From Shewanella cutis (GTDB lineage: Bacteria; Pseudomonadota; Gammaproteobacteria; Enterobacterales; Shewanellaceae), in assembly GCF_022410515.1 (NCBI RefSeq), contig NZ_JACSDI010000006.1:1-64000 (forward strand): a DNA stretch of 64,000 nt, in the 5' to 3' direction. Shown in pieces: positions 17,561 through 27,272 of this stretch. The first letter of the stretch is position 1. The number at the start of each line of letters is the position of its first letter. Made by a program: the position numbers and the translations under genes. The notes beneath the pieces are model-generated. The model worked only from the letters and a program-made list of their open reading frames with translations, was not told the DNA's origin and searched no databases.

Positions 17561-19192
17561 ATGAATAAGAAATTACTAGTACTCGCGATGTCAGCCATGC
17601 TGGGTTTAGCCGCATGCGGTAACGATGGTGACAATGGCGTGGCAGGTACACCGGGTTCAAATGGTTCAAATGGCAGCGACGGTAAAGATTGGAGCGCAGT
17701 CAATCAATGGTATGTGGATGCTCAAGCGCGCGTGACTAAAGCTGATGGCCTGAGCGTGAATAACGAGGTGGGTGCGGCGAAGAACGTGATCCTGTTTGTT
17801 GGCGACGGCATGGGCGTATCGACCATCACTGCAGCGCGTATTTTAGAAGGCCAATTAAAGGGCAAAACGGGTGAAGAAAACGCTTTATCCTTTGAGACGT
17901 TGCCCTATGTAGGCTTATCTAAAACCTATAACGTCGATGGTCAAACACCGGATTCTGCGGGCACTATGTCCGCGATGGTAACAGGGGTTAAAACCGATGT
18001 AGGTGTGATTTCACAGGCTGAAGGCGTAGTACGTGCTAACTGTGCATCGACCAAAGATCAAAATCTGGTGACATCATTAGAACTGGCTGCGATGGCGGGT
18101 ATGTCTACTGGTGTGGTCACAACTGCACGTTTAACCCACGCAACGCCAGCTGCGACCTACGCCCATGTGCCTGATCGTGACTGGGAAGCTGACTCAAATT
18201 TACCTGCCGAAGCGGTAACCAATGGCTGTAAAGATATTGCCGCCCAAATGCTCGACTTTAATTATGGCAGTGGCTTAAACGTGATGATGGGGGGGGGGCG
18301 CCGCAGTTTTATCCCCAAAACCCTGATAGATCCAGAAGGTAAAGCGGGTAAGCGCAGCGATGGTCGCGATCTAACCGCTGAATGGTTAGCTAAGTACCCT
18401 AATGCGGCCTATGTTCAGGACCGAGATACCTTCCTCAATGTGGATGTGAAGAGCACTGACCATTTACTGGGTTTGTTTAATTCATCCCATATGGAATACG
18501 ACTATGACCGCAGCGAAGCGGGCGTAAAAGGGGAGCCATCACTGGCGGAAATGACCGCCAAGTCGATTGATATTTTGAAGAAAAATGCCAAAGGCTATGT
18601 GCTGATCGTTGAAGCGGGTCGTATCGATCATGCGCACCATGCGGGTAATGCTGCTCGCGCCTTGTACGATACTATCGCGCTCTCTGAAGCGGTGCGCGTC
18701 GCCATGGAAAAATCCTCGGAAAAAGACACGCTCATCATGGTCACCGCTGACCACAGCCATGTGTTCACCATTGCAGGTTATCCAACCCGTGGTAACCCTA
18801 TCCTTGGCTTGGTGAAAACCAACGATGAAAATGGTATCGCCGAAGTGACCAACTCAACTGATGCTAACGGTTTACCTTACACGACAGTTGGTTACGCCAA
18901 CGGTATGGGTTATGCCTCATTAGCGACTGGTGGTGATGAGCGTTATAACTTCCCTGTGGATGGCGGCCGTAAGGACTTGAACTTTGTGGATACGCAAAAC
19001 GCTGGGTTCCATCAAGAAGCGCTGGTGCCATTAAGCGATGAAACCCATGCGGGTGAAGATGTGGCGATTTTTGCCCGTGGCCCAAGTTCGGCTTTGATCC
19101 AAGGCACGGTTGAGCAAAACCATATCTTCCACGTGATGAACCGTGCGGCTAATTTGGTCGCTAAAGCAGAAGCTGCTGTAGCGGCAAAATAA
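17561..19192 (+). CDS. alkaline phosphatase, lipoprotein form
   Basis: 543 residues from ATG 17561 (GGAG at 7 nt). The lipobox LGLAAC (Cys20) predicts a lipid-anchored protein. It is followed by a short collagen-like Gly-X-X run (GNDGDNGVAGTPGSNGS) before the catalytic domain. It shares all phosphatase motifs with its upstream neighbour (VGDGMG, TPDSAGTM, EAGRIDHAHHAGN, TADHSHVF, ETHAGED), consistent with tandem duplication. A run of ten G bases (18289-18298) encodes part of the GGGR motif and is a possible slippage site. It is presumably co-transcribed from the PhoB-controlled promoter. Confidence 0.93.
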   Translation: MNKKLLVLAMSAMLGLAACGNDGDNGVAGTPGSNGSNGSDGKDWSAVNQWYVDAQARVTKADGLSVNNEVGAAKNVILFVGDGMGVSTITAARILEGQLKGKTGEENALSFETLPYVGLSKTYNVDGQTPDSAGTMSAMVTGVKTDVGVISQAEGVVRANCASTKDQNLVTSLELAAMAGMSTGVVTTARLTHATPAATYAHVPDRDWEADSNLPAEAVTNGCKDIAAQMLDFNYGSGLNVMMGGGRRSFIPKTLIDPEGKAGKRSDGRDLTAEWLAKYPNAAYVQDRDTFLNVDVKSTDHLLGLFNSSHMEYDYDRSEAGVKGEPSLAEMTAKSIDILKKNAKGYVLIVEAGRIDHAHHAGNAARALYDTIALSEAVRVAMEKSSEKDTLIMVTADHSHVFTIAGYPTRGNPILGLVKTNDENGIAEVTNSTDANGLPYTTVGYANGMGYASLATGGDERYNFPVDGGRKDLNFVDTQNAGFHQEALVPLSDETHAGEDVAIFARGPSSALIQGTVEQNHIFHVMNRAANLVAKAEAAVAAK

Positions 19193-19199
19193 GCCCAAT

Positions 19200-19227
19200 G
19201 CCGATGGCGGGTTGGCCTGCTATCGGC
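19200..19227 (+). terminator. stem-loop between phosphatase 2 and the next gene
   Basis: GCCGAT(GGCGGG) pairs with (CCTGCT)ATCGGC, followed by TTTTAT. It may partly terminate or attenuate before the downstream gene. Confidence 0.5.
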
Positions 19228-19283
19228 TTTTATCTAACTGTCTGTAAAGCCAGTTATAAAATTAGCGTGTAAGTGAGAAATAA

Positions 19284-20030
19284 ATGAATAAGCTCCTATT
19301 GATCACCTTATTATCGGCTTTGATTTCACCCGCAATCGCCTTAGCGACGCCCGTTACTGCTCAAGCTGCAGGCAAAGCTGGTATGCAATGCGCAAATATT
19401 CAAGCCGCCCATCTAAAAGCCCAATACCAAGTGACCAATGCTAAAGGGCACCGCTGGCAGATGACCCTGCTAAGAGATGGCCAAGAGTTTATTATTCAAC
19501 GGGATAACACCACTTTTGAGCAATGGACAAGGAATGGCGAGTATGTGCGCTATTTTCCCGTTGAAAAACGCTCAGTTACCTACCGTAAAGGGGATTTGCG
19601 GGCGTTAAATATTCAGCACGATCGCGAGCAGCTATACCATGTGGTGTCTCCGGCATTGCCCGCTAATATGGCGAAAACCGAGCTAAAACAACTACCTTGT
19701 TTCTCGATACAAGGTTTTGCAGGCAAGGTTAATGGCATGGAGAGCCAGCTTGATTGGATTACTAGCATTGAGCTGCCGCAGCAATTTAATTTAGGTGCAG
19801 AATTAAGTTATCAGTTGCTCACGGTTGAGCCCTACAGCCATGAGGCGTTTACGGTGTTAACCCAGAATTATCAAGATATTGACTTTGCCGATGTTGGCGA
19901 CAGTGAGTCAGATCCCTTTATCGCCAAGATGATTAATCAAGGCTTTATCGAACACGGCAGTAGCGGTTTTTATAGCAGTGAAGGGCATGCTATTGAAGCT
20001 CAAGGTGGCCACGGCAGTCATTCGCACTAA
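19284..20030 (+). CDS. exported hypothetical protein with His-rich tail
   Basis: 248 residues. The signal peptide (about 1-21, ISPAIALA-TP) is followed by a domain with two cysteines (Cys35 and one at about 142, LPCFSIQG) and a C-terminus rich in His and Gly (GGHGSHSH) that could bind metal. It lies 91 bp downstream of the lipoprotein phosphatase on the same strand and may belong to the same Pho operon. No family is recognised. Confidence 0.75.
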   Translation: MNKLLLITLLSALISPAIALATPVTAQAAGKAGMQCANIQAAHLKAQYQVTNAKGHRWQMTLLRDGQEFIIQRDNTTFEQWTRNGEYVRYFPVEKRSVTYRKGDLRALNIQHDREQLYHVVSPALPANMAKTELKQLPCFSIQGFAGKVNGMESQLDWITSIELPQQFNLGAELSYQLLTVEPYSHEAFTVLTQNYQDIDFADVGDSESDPFIAKMINQGFIEHGSSGFYSSEGHAIEAQGGHGSHSH

Positions 20031-20049
20031 GCGACTTTTGAGTTACCAC

Positions 20050-20074
20050 AAAACGCCCGCATTTGGGCGTTTTT
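20050..20074 (+). terminator. rho-independent terminator
   Basis: AAAACGCCC / GGGCGTTTT with a 6-nt loop and a T run; ends the phosphatase gene cluster. Confidence 0.8.
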
Positions 20075-20183
20075 GCATTGGGTATTGGCATCGCTGCAAT
20101 AATTTACTATTCCAGCCAAGTTGTGGGCAGCTAGAATGTAGTATCAAAAGTGATATTTGCTGAGAAAAATTGAATTAATCCCT

Positions 20184-21014
20184 ATGAGCCGCACGACTCC
20201 CGTTGAACATATCAATTACTGGCGCCATCCCAGCCTCTCGGGCATTGAACTGAGTCAGGCGGAATTTACCCACTTCAGTTTTGATAAACACGTGCATCTG
20301 GATTACCACTTAGGCGTAGTCACTCAAGGGGCGCAGCAATTTATCAATAAGGGCAGTCATTATCAGTTAGGGCAACACGGCCTCTCGACCCTCAATCCCG
20401 ATGAAACCCACGATGGACAAAGCCGCGATGCCGAAGGCTATCGGGTGAAAGTGATGTCCATCCCGGTGGATTTTATGAATGCGATCAGCCAAGAGATGGG
20501 GCAAGCTACGCACTTTTTTAACGCACCGATCGTAGATGATCCCGCGTTATATCAATATTTTATTCAGTTACATAATCTACTTACGCAAGGTCAATGTACT
20601 GAGCTAGAGGCTGAATCACACCTATTAAACTTTATGCAGCTGTTATTAACCCGCCATCCTGCAGGCATACTTAAACTGGGCCAGGATCAAGGTTTATCCT
20701 CGCAGCAGTTAAAGCTAATCAAACAAAAGATCCACGACGAGCCTTGGCAGAATACTCAGCTCGAGGGGTTAGCCAATGAGGTTAACTTAAGTAAGTTTCA
20801 GTTTTTACGACAGTTTAAACAGGCTACGGGCATGACTCCCCATGCGTATCTTAAGCGGGTACGTTTAGAGCTCGCTAAAAAGTCTTTAACCCATGGCACC
20901 TTAGTGGTGGATGTTGCGCAGCAGTTAGGTTTTTTCGACCAAAGTCATTTAAACAAGGCGTTTAAGCAGGCCTTTTTGCTCTCACCTGTCCAATTCCAGC
21001 GGCGTATGCTTTGA
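20184..21014 (+). CDS. AraC family transcriptional regulator
   Basis: 276 residues from ATG 20184 (MSRTTPVEHIN). The frame extends nine codons up to a TTG, and neither start has a strong ribosome binding site. The N-terminal cupin-like sensor domain (about 20-140) carries a HVHLDYHLGVV segment. The C-terminal pair of helix-turn-helix motifs (about 180-275: LEGLANEVNLSKFQFLRQFK, VVDVAQQLGFFDQSHLNKAFK) is typical of AraC/XylS. The following LysE-type exporter gene is a likely target, as AraC-LysE neighbours are common. Confidence 0.9.
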   Translation: MSRTTPVEHINYWRHPSLSGIELSQAEFTHFSFDKHVHLDYHLGVVTQGAQQFINKGSHYQLGQHGLSTLNPDETHDGQSRDAEGYRVKVMSIPVDFMNAISQEMGQATHFFNAPIVDDPALYQYFIQLHNLLTQGQCTELEAESHLLNFMQLLLTRHPAGILKLGQDQGLSSQQLKLIKQKIHDEPWQNTQLEGLANEVNLSKFQFLRQFKQATGMTPHAYLKRVRLELAKKSLTHGTLVVDVAQQLGFFDQSHLNKAFKQAFLLSPVQFQRRML

Positions 21015-21116
21015 TCTTATTTTTGTTATTTTATTCTCGTGCAATTTCTTACAATGCAAGCTCTGAGCCCTTGGTCATAATGGACTTTCTGATTTTTTGC
21101 TTGCGGAGCCATATTG

Positions 21117-21821
21117 ATGGATTTATCCCTATTATTCACCTTAGCCCTGATCCACTGTGTTGCCTTAGTTAGCCCTGGGCCGGATTTTGCCATTATAGTG
21201 AAGATTGCTACTTCGCAGCCGCGTAATACAGCTATCGCTACTGCGGCGGGAATATCGATGGCGATTTTAGCCCATACGATTTTGAGTTTAACTGGTGTCA
21301 GCTTAGTGATTAAAAGCTCCCACTCCTTGTATCTTTTGGTGCAACTGCTTGGCGCTTCTTACTTAGCTTGGATGGGATTTGGCGCGCTCAAAGCCGCAAT
21401 CGCTTTTTTTAGAAAGCCCAAATGGCAATTGAAGGGTGAGGAGGCGGAGTCATCCGTAGCGACAGCGGCTCAAGCAAACACTGGCGATAACTCGCAAACC
21501 AAGGCGGAAAAAAGCCTATCACCACGGCAGGGATATATGACGGGACTTTATACCAATTTATTGAATCCTAAAGCCTTAGTGTTCTTCTTAACCTTGTTCT
21601 CAGCCTTAATCACCCCCAGTGTGACGCCAGCGACTAAGGTTGCTGCAGCACTGGTGTTATTTGTTTTGTCATTGATTTGGTTTGGCTTTCTCGCCCTAAT
21701 GCTTTCTAAAGCAAAGGTGCAGCAAAAAATGCAGCGGATAACACCTATCATTGATGCTGTAATTGGGGTGATTTTTATGTCAGTAGCACTGGCAATAGTG
21801 TCGAATTTGCTGCTTGCATAA
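21117..21821 (+). CDS. LysE/RhtB family amino-acid exporter
   Basis: 234 residues from ATG 21117 (GGAG at 8 nt). It shows the family's six-helix pattern and N-terminal signature (ALIHCVALVSPGPDFAIIVK). A hydrophilic central loop (about 105-140) holds an acidic/Gln-rich insert, followed by GLYTNLLNPKALVFF. It is an inner-membrane exporter of amino acids or their analogues; the substrate is unknown. It lies 102 bp after the AraC gene on the same strand. Confidence 0.9.
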   Translation: MDLSLLFTLALIHCVALVSPGPDFAIIVKIATSQPRNTAIATAAGISMAILAHTILSLTGVSLVIKSSHSLYLLVQLLGASYLAWMGFGALKAAIAFFRKPKWQLKGEEAESSVATAAQANTGDNSQTKAEKSLSPRQGYMTGLYTNLLNPKALVFFLTLFSALITPSVTPATKVAAALVLFVLSLIWFGFLALMLSKAKVQQKMQRITPIIDAVIGVIFMSVALAIVSNLLLA

Positions 21822-21950
21822 AGCTGCTGTGGACGACTCTGGCGTAAGGAATTGCTTCGATAATGCTGGGGTGATTACAGGTGTTTCGCCTCGCTATGGT
21901 ATCCTTGCCAAGTCTTAATTTGGATGTTTTTGACTTTAAAGGAATTAACC

Positions 21951-22760
21951 ATGCTTTATGCCCAGTTTTATCGAGCATTTTCTTCAGTAAATCGACTCTC
22001 CCGTTTAGGGCTTTTTGCGGGCTTGTTGCTAGGGAGTCTGAGCACTTCGCCACTGGCGCAGGCCGCATTAGATGCGGAATATGTGCCCAAAGTGCAGGCG
22101 CTGATTGACGCGGCGAAGGCTGGAGATCGCCAGGCCATTGCTAAACAGATTGCGTATCCCCTCAAGCGGGATTATCCGCTCCCCGATGTGCAAAGTTCCC
22201 AGCAAATGTTAGAGCGATTTGTGCAAGTGTTTGATAGCAAATTGCTGTCTGAAATTGCTAACTCTACAGCCGAGAGCAATTGGGACACTATGGGCTGGCG
22301 TGGCATTATGCTTAACCATGGCAGTGTGTGGTTGGATTTTGATGGCAAAATCTCAGGCATCAATTATCAAAGTCCAGAAGAAGCCAAACTAAGAGACGCG
22401 CTGATCGCGCAGCAAAAATCGACCTTACACGAGAGTGTGCGGGAATTTATCAGTCCAGAACTTGCGTGGGAAACCGCGCGATTTACCATTCGTGTCGATG
22501 CCATCGATAATAACCAATACCGTTACGCTGCGTGGGCGAAGGGGAAATCGCTGAGTGAACAGCCTGATTTAGTCCTTAAAAAGGGGAAGTTAGTCTTCGA
22601 TGGCAGTGGCGGAAATCATTCCTTCCAGTTTAAAAGCGGCCCCTTTCTTTATGTCTGCGATGTGATCGTGCTCAGCGCCGAAGAGAGTCCCGTGGGCAGA
22701 CTTTATGTCTACAAAAATGATCAATTGCTGGTGCAGGAGCCTGTGATTAAGGCTGAATAA
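21951..22760 (+). CDS. exported hypothetical protein
   Basis: 269 residues from ATG 21951 behind AAAGGA; the frame is open for nine further codons upstream. A signal peptide with core LGLFAGLLLGSLSTSPLAQA is followed by a periplasmic domain beginning ALDAEYVPKVQALIDAAKAGD (about residue 40). The body resembles NTF2-like or solute-fold periplasmic proteins (GWRGIMLNHGSVWLDFDGKISGINY), but I do not recognise a named family. From 22761 to 23026 I see no supported gene. Confidence 0.75.
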   Translation: MLYAQFYRAFSSVNRLSRLGLFAGLLLGSLSTSPLAQAALDAEYVPKVQALIDAAKAGDRQAIAKQIAYPLKRDYPLPDVQSSQQMLERFVQVFDSKLLSEIANSTAESNWDTMGWRGIMLNHGSVWLDFDGKISGINYQSPEEAKLRDALIAQQKSTLHESVREFISPELAWETARFTIRVDAIDNNQYRYAAWAKGKSLSEQPDLVLKKGKLVFDGSGGNHSFQFKSGPFLYVCDVIVLSAEESPVGRLYVYKNDQLLVQEPVIKAE

Positions 22761-23026
22761 GCAAACCGAGATGGCTTATGCTGCAGTGCGATAAGCCATT
22801 TGCATGCTGGTATCCCATTGCCGCAAATACAGGATTAAGGTTTGTTGTCATAATTAATCCCGCCAAAATTGCCATGCGCAGCAGTGCCGTTATTTTCTTT
22901 TCTAGACTTCAAGGGTTTCTTATCGGTATCGTTTTAGTTGAGGTTGGTATGCTGGTAAACAGGAAAGCCTAGTCAATTTACTCCATCGCATTATTTCTGT
23001 TTCTACGATTCCTACAGTCTCTAAAG

Positions 23027-23048
23027 CCGCCTTTATCAATAAAGGCGG
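23027..23048 (-). terminator. stem-loop after the isochorismatase-like gene
   Basis: CCGCCTTTAT / ATAAAGGCGG, 10-bp perfect arms with a tight loop, 18 bp past the stop codon; weak T tract (CTTTAG). Confidence 0.6.
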
Positions 23049-23065
23049 GTCTTAAGAATGGGATC

Positions 23066-23608
23066 TTACTTTATCAATTTTATCAGTGCCTTAAAGCGGT
23101 CGCCTTGGGCTTGATGTTGGAGTTCGAATAACAGTGACTCCACATTGGTGAGGTTTGCACCCTTGGCCGTCATCATTTGGATCCCTAACTGTTTATTGTC
23201 TGCACTGCGGGATGAAACCGCGTCGGCGACGAGATGCACCGAATAGCGTTGGTCTAGCAGATCGCGGCAGGTTTGATACACGCAAACATGGGTTTCTATC
23301 CCCGCGAGCAAGACTTGCTTGCGCCGTGTTTGGGTTAATGCATTGGCAAATTCATCACAGTACCAGCCACTGAAATGTTGCTTGGCAATCGGCGAACTGC
23401 TTCGTTCGAGTAAGGTTTTTAATTCTTCGGTCGTCGAGCCGAGTTTCTCAGGCAATTGCTCTAACCAAAGAATGGGGATTTCAAACAGCTGCGCGCCTTG
23501 GATTAGCGTGCTGAGCTGCTGGTGGAGCTTAGCCGTATTGTCCATGATCTGAGCGAGTTTTCCCTGCACATCGACGATAACAAGTACACATTCTTCGGGT
23601 TTTAACAT
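23066..23608 (-). CDS. isochorismatase-family cysteine hydrolase
   Basis: 180 residues with the isochorismatase-like hydrolase fold. Asp at LVIVDVQGKL (about 12) and the catalytic Cys in AGIETHVCVYQTCRDLL (about 108) give the family's acid-Lys-Cys arrangement. It is most like the YcaC-type members of unknown substrate rather than true isochorismatases. It is a single-gene unit divergent from glnK. Cytoplasmic; no signal peptide. Confidence 0.85.
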   Translation of the reverse strand: MLKPEECVLVIVDVQGKLAQIMDNTAKLHQQLSTLIQGAQLFEIPILWLEQLPEKLGSTTEELKTLLERSSSPIAKQHFSGWYCDEFANALTQTRRKQVLLAGIETHVCVYQTCRDLLDQRYSVHLVADAVSSRSADNKQLGIQMMTAKGANLTNVESLLFELQHQAQGDRFKALIKLIK

Positions 23609-23773
23609 CGGACATTCCTTCTGCGCGGGTGGAATAAAGGCGTCGTTTGGCGATCGCTCTGTTTATTTTTTGCACTGTTAGTAAACCCTAATTGGCCAAC
23701 CTCACCAATAGGGCAAAAGTCGAATATGTCTTGCACTTAAATTGCTCACTAAAAAAGTGCGTTGCTTTAATGG

Positions 23774-24257
<484 letters not shown>

Positions 24258-24267
24258 GGGGCGGAAG

Positions 24268-25518
24268 ATGGAAGAACTAACAAAATTAGGCGTGACAGTC
24301 TCTGAATTACGCTTTGCACTCGATACCTTTTATTTTTTGATTTCCGGCGCTTTAGTCATGTGGATGGCTGCGGGTTTTGCCATGCTCGAAGCGGGATTAG
24401 TGCGTTCAAAAAATACCACCGAAATTTTAACTAAAAACGTGGTGTTATATGCGATTGCCTGTGTGATGTATTTATTGGTTGGTTACAACATTATGTATGT
24501 CGACAATGCCGAGGGCGGCTGGCTGCCTTCACTGGGAACGCTGATTGGTTCGCAAGCCGATGATGCCAACCATGCATTAGAATCTGACTTTTTCTTCCAA
24601 GTGGTGTTTGTGGCCACGGCAATGTCGATTGTCTCTGGCGCGGTGGCGGAGCGGATGAAGTTGTGGGCATTCCTTGTCTTCTCCGTGGTGATGACTGGCA
24701 TTATCTATCCCGTTGAAGGTTACTGGACGTGGGGTAAAGGTTTTATCGCAAGCTTAGGATTTGTGGACTTTGCGGGCAGCGGTATTGTGCATATGACTGG
24801 CGCGGCCGCGGCTATCGCTGGGGTGTTATTACTGGGGGCGCGTAAGGGGAAATATGGTCCTAATGGTCAAGTGAATCCTATTCCAGGTTCTAACTTACCG
24901 ATGGCAACCTTAGGGATGTTTATTCTGTGGATGGGTTGGTTTGGCTTTAACGGCGGCTCGCAGTTGATGGTGTCAGATGCGGCCAACGCAAGCGCAGTTG
25001 CTAAGGTGTTTGTTAACACCAACACCGCCGCCGCTTTGGGTGCAATCTCTGCCCTTATCGTGTGTAAAATGATATGGGGTAAAGCCGATTTAACCATGAT
25101 CCTCAACGGTATTTTGGCGGGCCTAGTGGCGATCACGGCCGATCCTTTATCGCCTTCACTATTGATGGCGGGTGTGATTGGTTTAGTGGCTGGCGGTTTA
25201 GTGGTGTTCTCCATTGTCGGCTTAGATCGCATTAAGATCGACGATCCTGTTGGCGCGATTTCGGTGCACGGTGTGGCGGGTTTCCTCGGTTTAATGTGTG
25301 TGCCTTTGTCGAATGCCAATGCCACCATAACCGCACAATTAACCGGTGCAGCGATTATCTTCGCGTGGGTATTTAGCGCCTCTTTTGCGGTGTGGTTTGT
25401 ACTGAAGATGACCATGGGTATCCGTGTTTCAGAGGAAGAAGAATACAATGGTATGGACGCATCAGACTGCGGTATCGATGCATATCCAGAGTTTGTGACA
25501 GTCAAAAGTGCGGGCTAA
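24268..25518 (+). CDS. amtB: ammonium transporter AmtB
   Basis: 416 residues, about 11 membrane helices, forming a trimeric ammonia/ammonium channel blocked by GlnK. Family signatures include AAGFAMLEAGLVRSKN, SGIVHMTGAAAAIAG and WMGWFGFNGGSQL. The pore His pair is consistent with GSGIVHMT and SVHGVAGFLG. Start ATG 24268 is chosen because the upstream extension overlaps glnK and a GGCGGAAG sequence precedes it. It lacks the cleavable signal peptide of E. coli AmtB, as some homologues do. Confidence 0.95.
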   Translation: MEELTKLGVTVSELRFALDTFYFLISGALVMWMAAGFAMLEAGLVRSKNTTEILTKNVVLYAIACVMYLLVGYNIMYVDNAEGGWLPSLGTLIGSQADDANHALESDFFFQVVFVATAMSIVSGAVAERMKLWAFLVFSVVMTGIIYPVEGYWTWGKGFIASLGFVDFAGSGIVHMTGAAAAIAGVLLLGARKGKYGPNGQVNPIPGSNLPMATLGMFILWMGWFGFNGGSQLMVSDAANASAVAKVFVNTNTAAALGAISALIVCKMIWGKADLTMILNGILAGLVAITADPLSPSLLMAGVIGLVAGGLVVFSIVGLDRIKIDDPVGAISVHGVAGFLGLMCVPLSNANATITAQLTGAAIIFAWVFSASFAVWFVLKMTMGIRVSEEEEYNGMDASDCGIDAYPEFVTVKSAG

Positions 25519-25563
25519 CTGGTATTGATATCACTTGATGCCTCTAAGGGATAAGAGGATAGT

Positions 25564-25590
25564 AAAGCAGAGCCAAGGCTCTGCTTTTTT
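25564..25590 (+). terminator. rho-independent terminator of glnK-amtB
   Basis: AAAGCAGAGCC / GGCTCTGCTTT, 11-bp perfect arms with a 2-nt apparent loop, then a T run. Confidence 0.85.
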
Positions 25591-25632
25591 TATGGGTTGT
25601 TAATAGAATCACTACACCACAGGGAGTTCTCA

Positions 25633-25959
25633 ATGCGCCTAATGCCTTATCCAGCAACAACATTTAGTATTCTTTGTGCAATCTTAGTGTTGCCTGCGTT
25701 GGCAGGGCAGGTGGTGGTGACTCGCTCCAATGAACATTTCGATGCTTTTGCTGTCCGCGATCAAGTACTTAAAGACTATGAATGGCAAGAATCCTTGAGA
25801 AGACAGGAACAGATTCAAATTCTTCAAGCCTTGCCCCTTGGGTGTATCGTGCAGATGCAACCATACCGTTACTTTCGCTGTGGCCAAGATAATTATCGTC
25901 CTTACCGTTATCAGCAGCAGGATGTGTTTATCAAGGTTGATCCTCCAGGGCAAAATTAA
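25633..25959 (+). CDS. small exported hypothetical protein
   Basis: 108 residues from ATG 25633 (GGGAG at 6 nt). A signal peptide (about 1-23, AILVLPALA-GQ) is followed by a short polar domain with two cysteines (LGCIVQMQPYRYFRCGQ). That spacing resembles a disulfide-stabilised periplasmic protein. It is Tyr/Arg/Gln-rich at the C-terminus. It stands alone between the amtB terminator and a TPR lipoprotein gene on the same strand; no family recognised. Confidence 0.7.
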   Translation: MRLMPYPATTFSILCAILVLPALAGQVVVTRSNEHFDAFAVRDQVLKDYEWQESLRRQEQIQILQALPLGCIVQMQPYRYFRCGQDNYRPYRYQQQDVFIKVDPPGQN

Positions 25960-26084
25960 CACTTAAGATGCTGCGCTTCCGTGGGATATGCAGCATGCAT
26001 TCATATTTTGTCACCATTTAATGGCGTCTTTTTGGCCAAGTGTAATAAGCTCAAATAGGAGCTTTATGGTCTGGGGGACGTATC

Positions 26085-27272
26085 ATGATACAACTGCGCA
26101 CCATCTCTAGCGGCATGATCTGCTCATTGTTACTTTTACTATTATGGGGTTGTAGCTCAACAGTCCCAAAACCAAGTGATAATGAGCTTGATGCCCTGTT
26201 TGACGATTCGTTATTTAAACCTGTGACTAATATCCCCAGTGTTGAAGATATTTTTAGCCTTCCCTCCTCTGTGGCGCTTGATGTTAAGCGAACTTATGAT
26301 CGTTACGCCATTTCGACTAAAAATCCTCTCGCGGTGCATGAATGGTTGGCCAGCTATATCAATGCTAACCAAGAGGGCGGTCAAAGCGATTTTCGCTATC
26401 AAGATAATTTGACCCAAACCGCCAGCGAAACCTATGCCCAACGAGCCGGAAACTGTATGTCGCTGGTGGTGATGACATCGGCATTGGCAGACATTTTTAA
26501 TATTGGCACTGAGTTTCAGGATATTGCGATTGAACCGGTCTGGGATAAGCAGGGGGACTTTTACCTGATTAATGGCCATGTCAATCTACGTTTGTTGCCA
26601 GCACAGAGTATGCACACTGTTTATGTATCAACCCATGCTATTTTGGTCGATTTTATGCCCGAGCGGGCACTTCGCGGGGTCGATAAAGTCCAAATTAATC
26701 GTCAGACCTTAACGGCCATGTTTTATAACAATATGGCCGCAGAATCCTTGGTGGAAGGGGATTTAGATCGCGCTTACGCCTTAGTTAAAGCCGGCTTAAA
26801 ATCTGGGCACTTTATTCCGGCTCTTAACACCTTAGCCGTAATTTATCGCCACAAGGGCGATGAAAAGCGCGCCGAGCTGGTTTATCGCTATGCCCTCAAG
26901 TTTGATCCTGATGATATGACAACACTCTTTAATTTAGCCGTTATCCTCGGTAATCAAGGTCGCTTAGAGGAATGGGCGCAAATACATAAAAAGCTTGAGT
27001 TAGCGCGTATTCGTAACCCTTATTACTATTACAATATGGGCGAGCAGGCCTATGACGAGCATCAATACCGTGAAGCGCTCGCGTGGTATCAAAGGGCAGT
27101 CGATAAGGCCGATTATCGGCATGAGTTTTTCTTTGGCTTGTCTCGTACTTATTGGGCGCTTGGCGATGAAAAGCGGGCCAAACAGAATATGGAAAAAGCG
27201 CTGGCGCTCAGTCGCGAGGCCGCAGATCAACATCGCTATCAAGCAAAGTTGCAGGCAATGCGGCAACACTAA
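26085..27272 (+). CDS. lipoprotein with transglutaminase-like and TPR domains
   Basis: 395 residues. The lipobox LLLLWGC (Cys23) predicts membrane anchoring. A papain-like/transglutaminase-type segment (about 105-180) has a candidate nucleophile Cys in AQRAGNCMSLVVMT and His in LINGHVNLRL. At least three tetratricopeptide repeats follow (about 210-390: AYALVKAGLKSGHF, AELVYRYALKFDPDDM, ALAWYQRAVDKADY). The combination suggests a periplasmic or envelope assembly or peptidase-type function; no specific role is assigned. GGGG precedes the start. Confidence 0.75.
   Translation: MIQLRTISSGMICSLLLLLLWGCSSTVPKPSDNELDALFDDSLFKPVTNIPSVEDIFSLPSSVALDVKRTYDRYAISTKNPLAVHEWLASYINANQEGGQSDFRYQDNLTQTASETYAQRAGNCMSLVVMTSALADIFNIGTEFQDIAIEPVWDKQGDFYLINGHVNLRLLPAQSMHTVYVSTHAILVDFMPERALRGVDKVQINRQTLTAMFYNNMAAESLVEGDLDRAYALVKAGLKSGHFIPALNTLAVIYRHKGDEKRAELVYRYALKFDPDDMTTLFNLAVILGNQGRLEEWAQIHKKLELARIRNPYYYYNMGEQAYDEHQYREALAWYQRAVDKADYRHEFFFGLSRTYWALGDEKRAKQNMEKALALSREAADQHRYQAKLQAMRQH

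Noticed and set aside
22778..22972. 64-codon frame downstream of the exported protein
   Set aside because: No ribosome binding site and a mixed composition unlike neighbouring genes.
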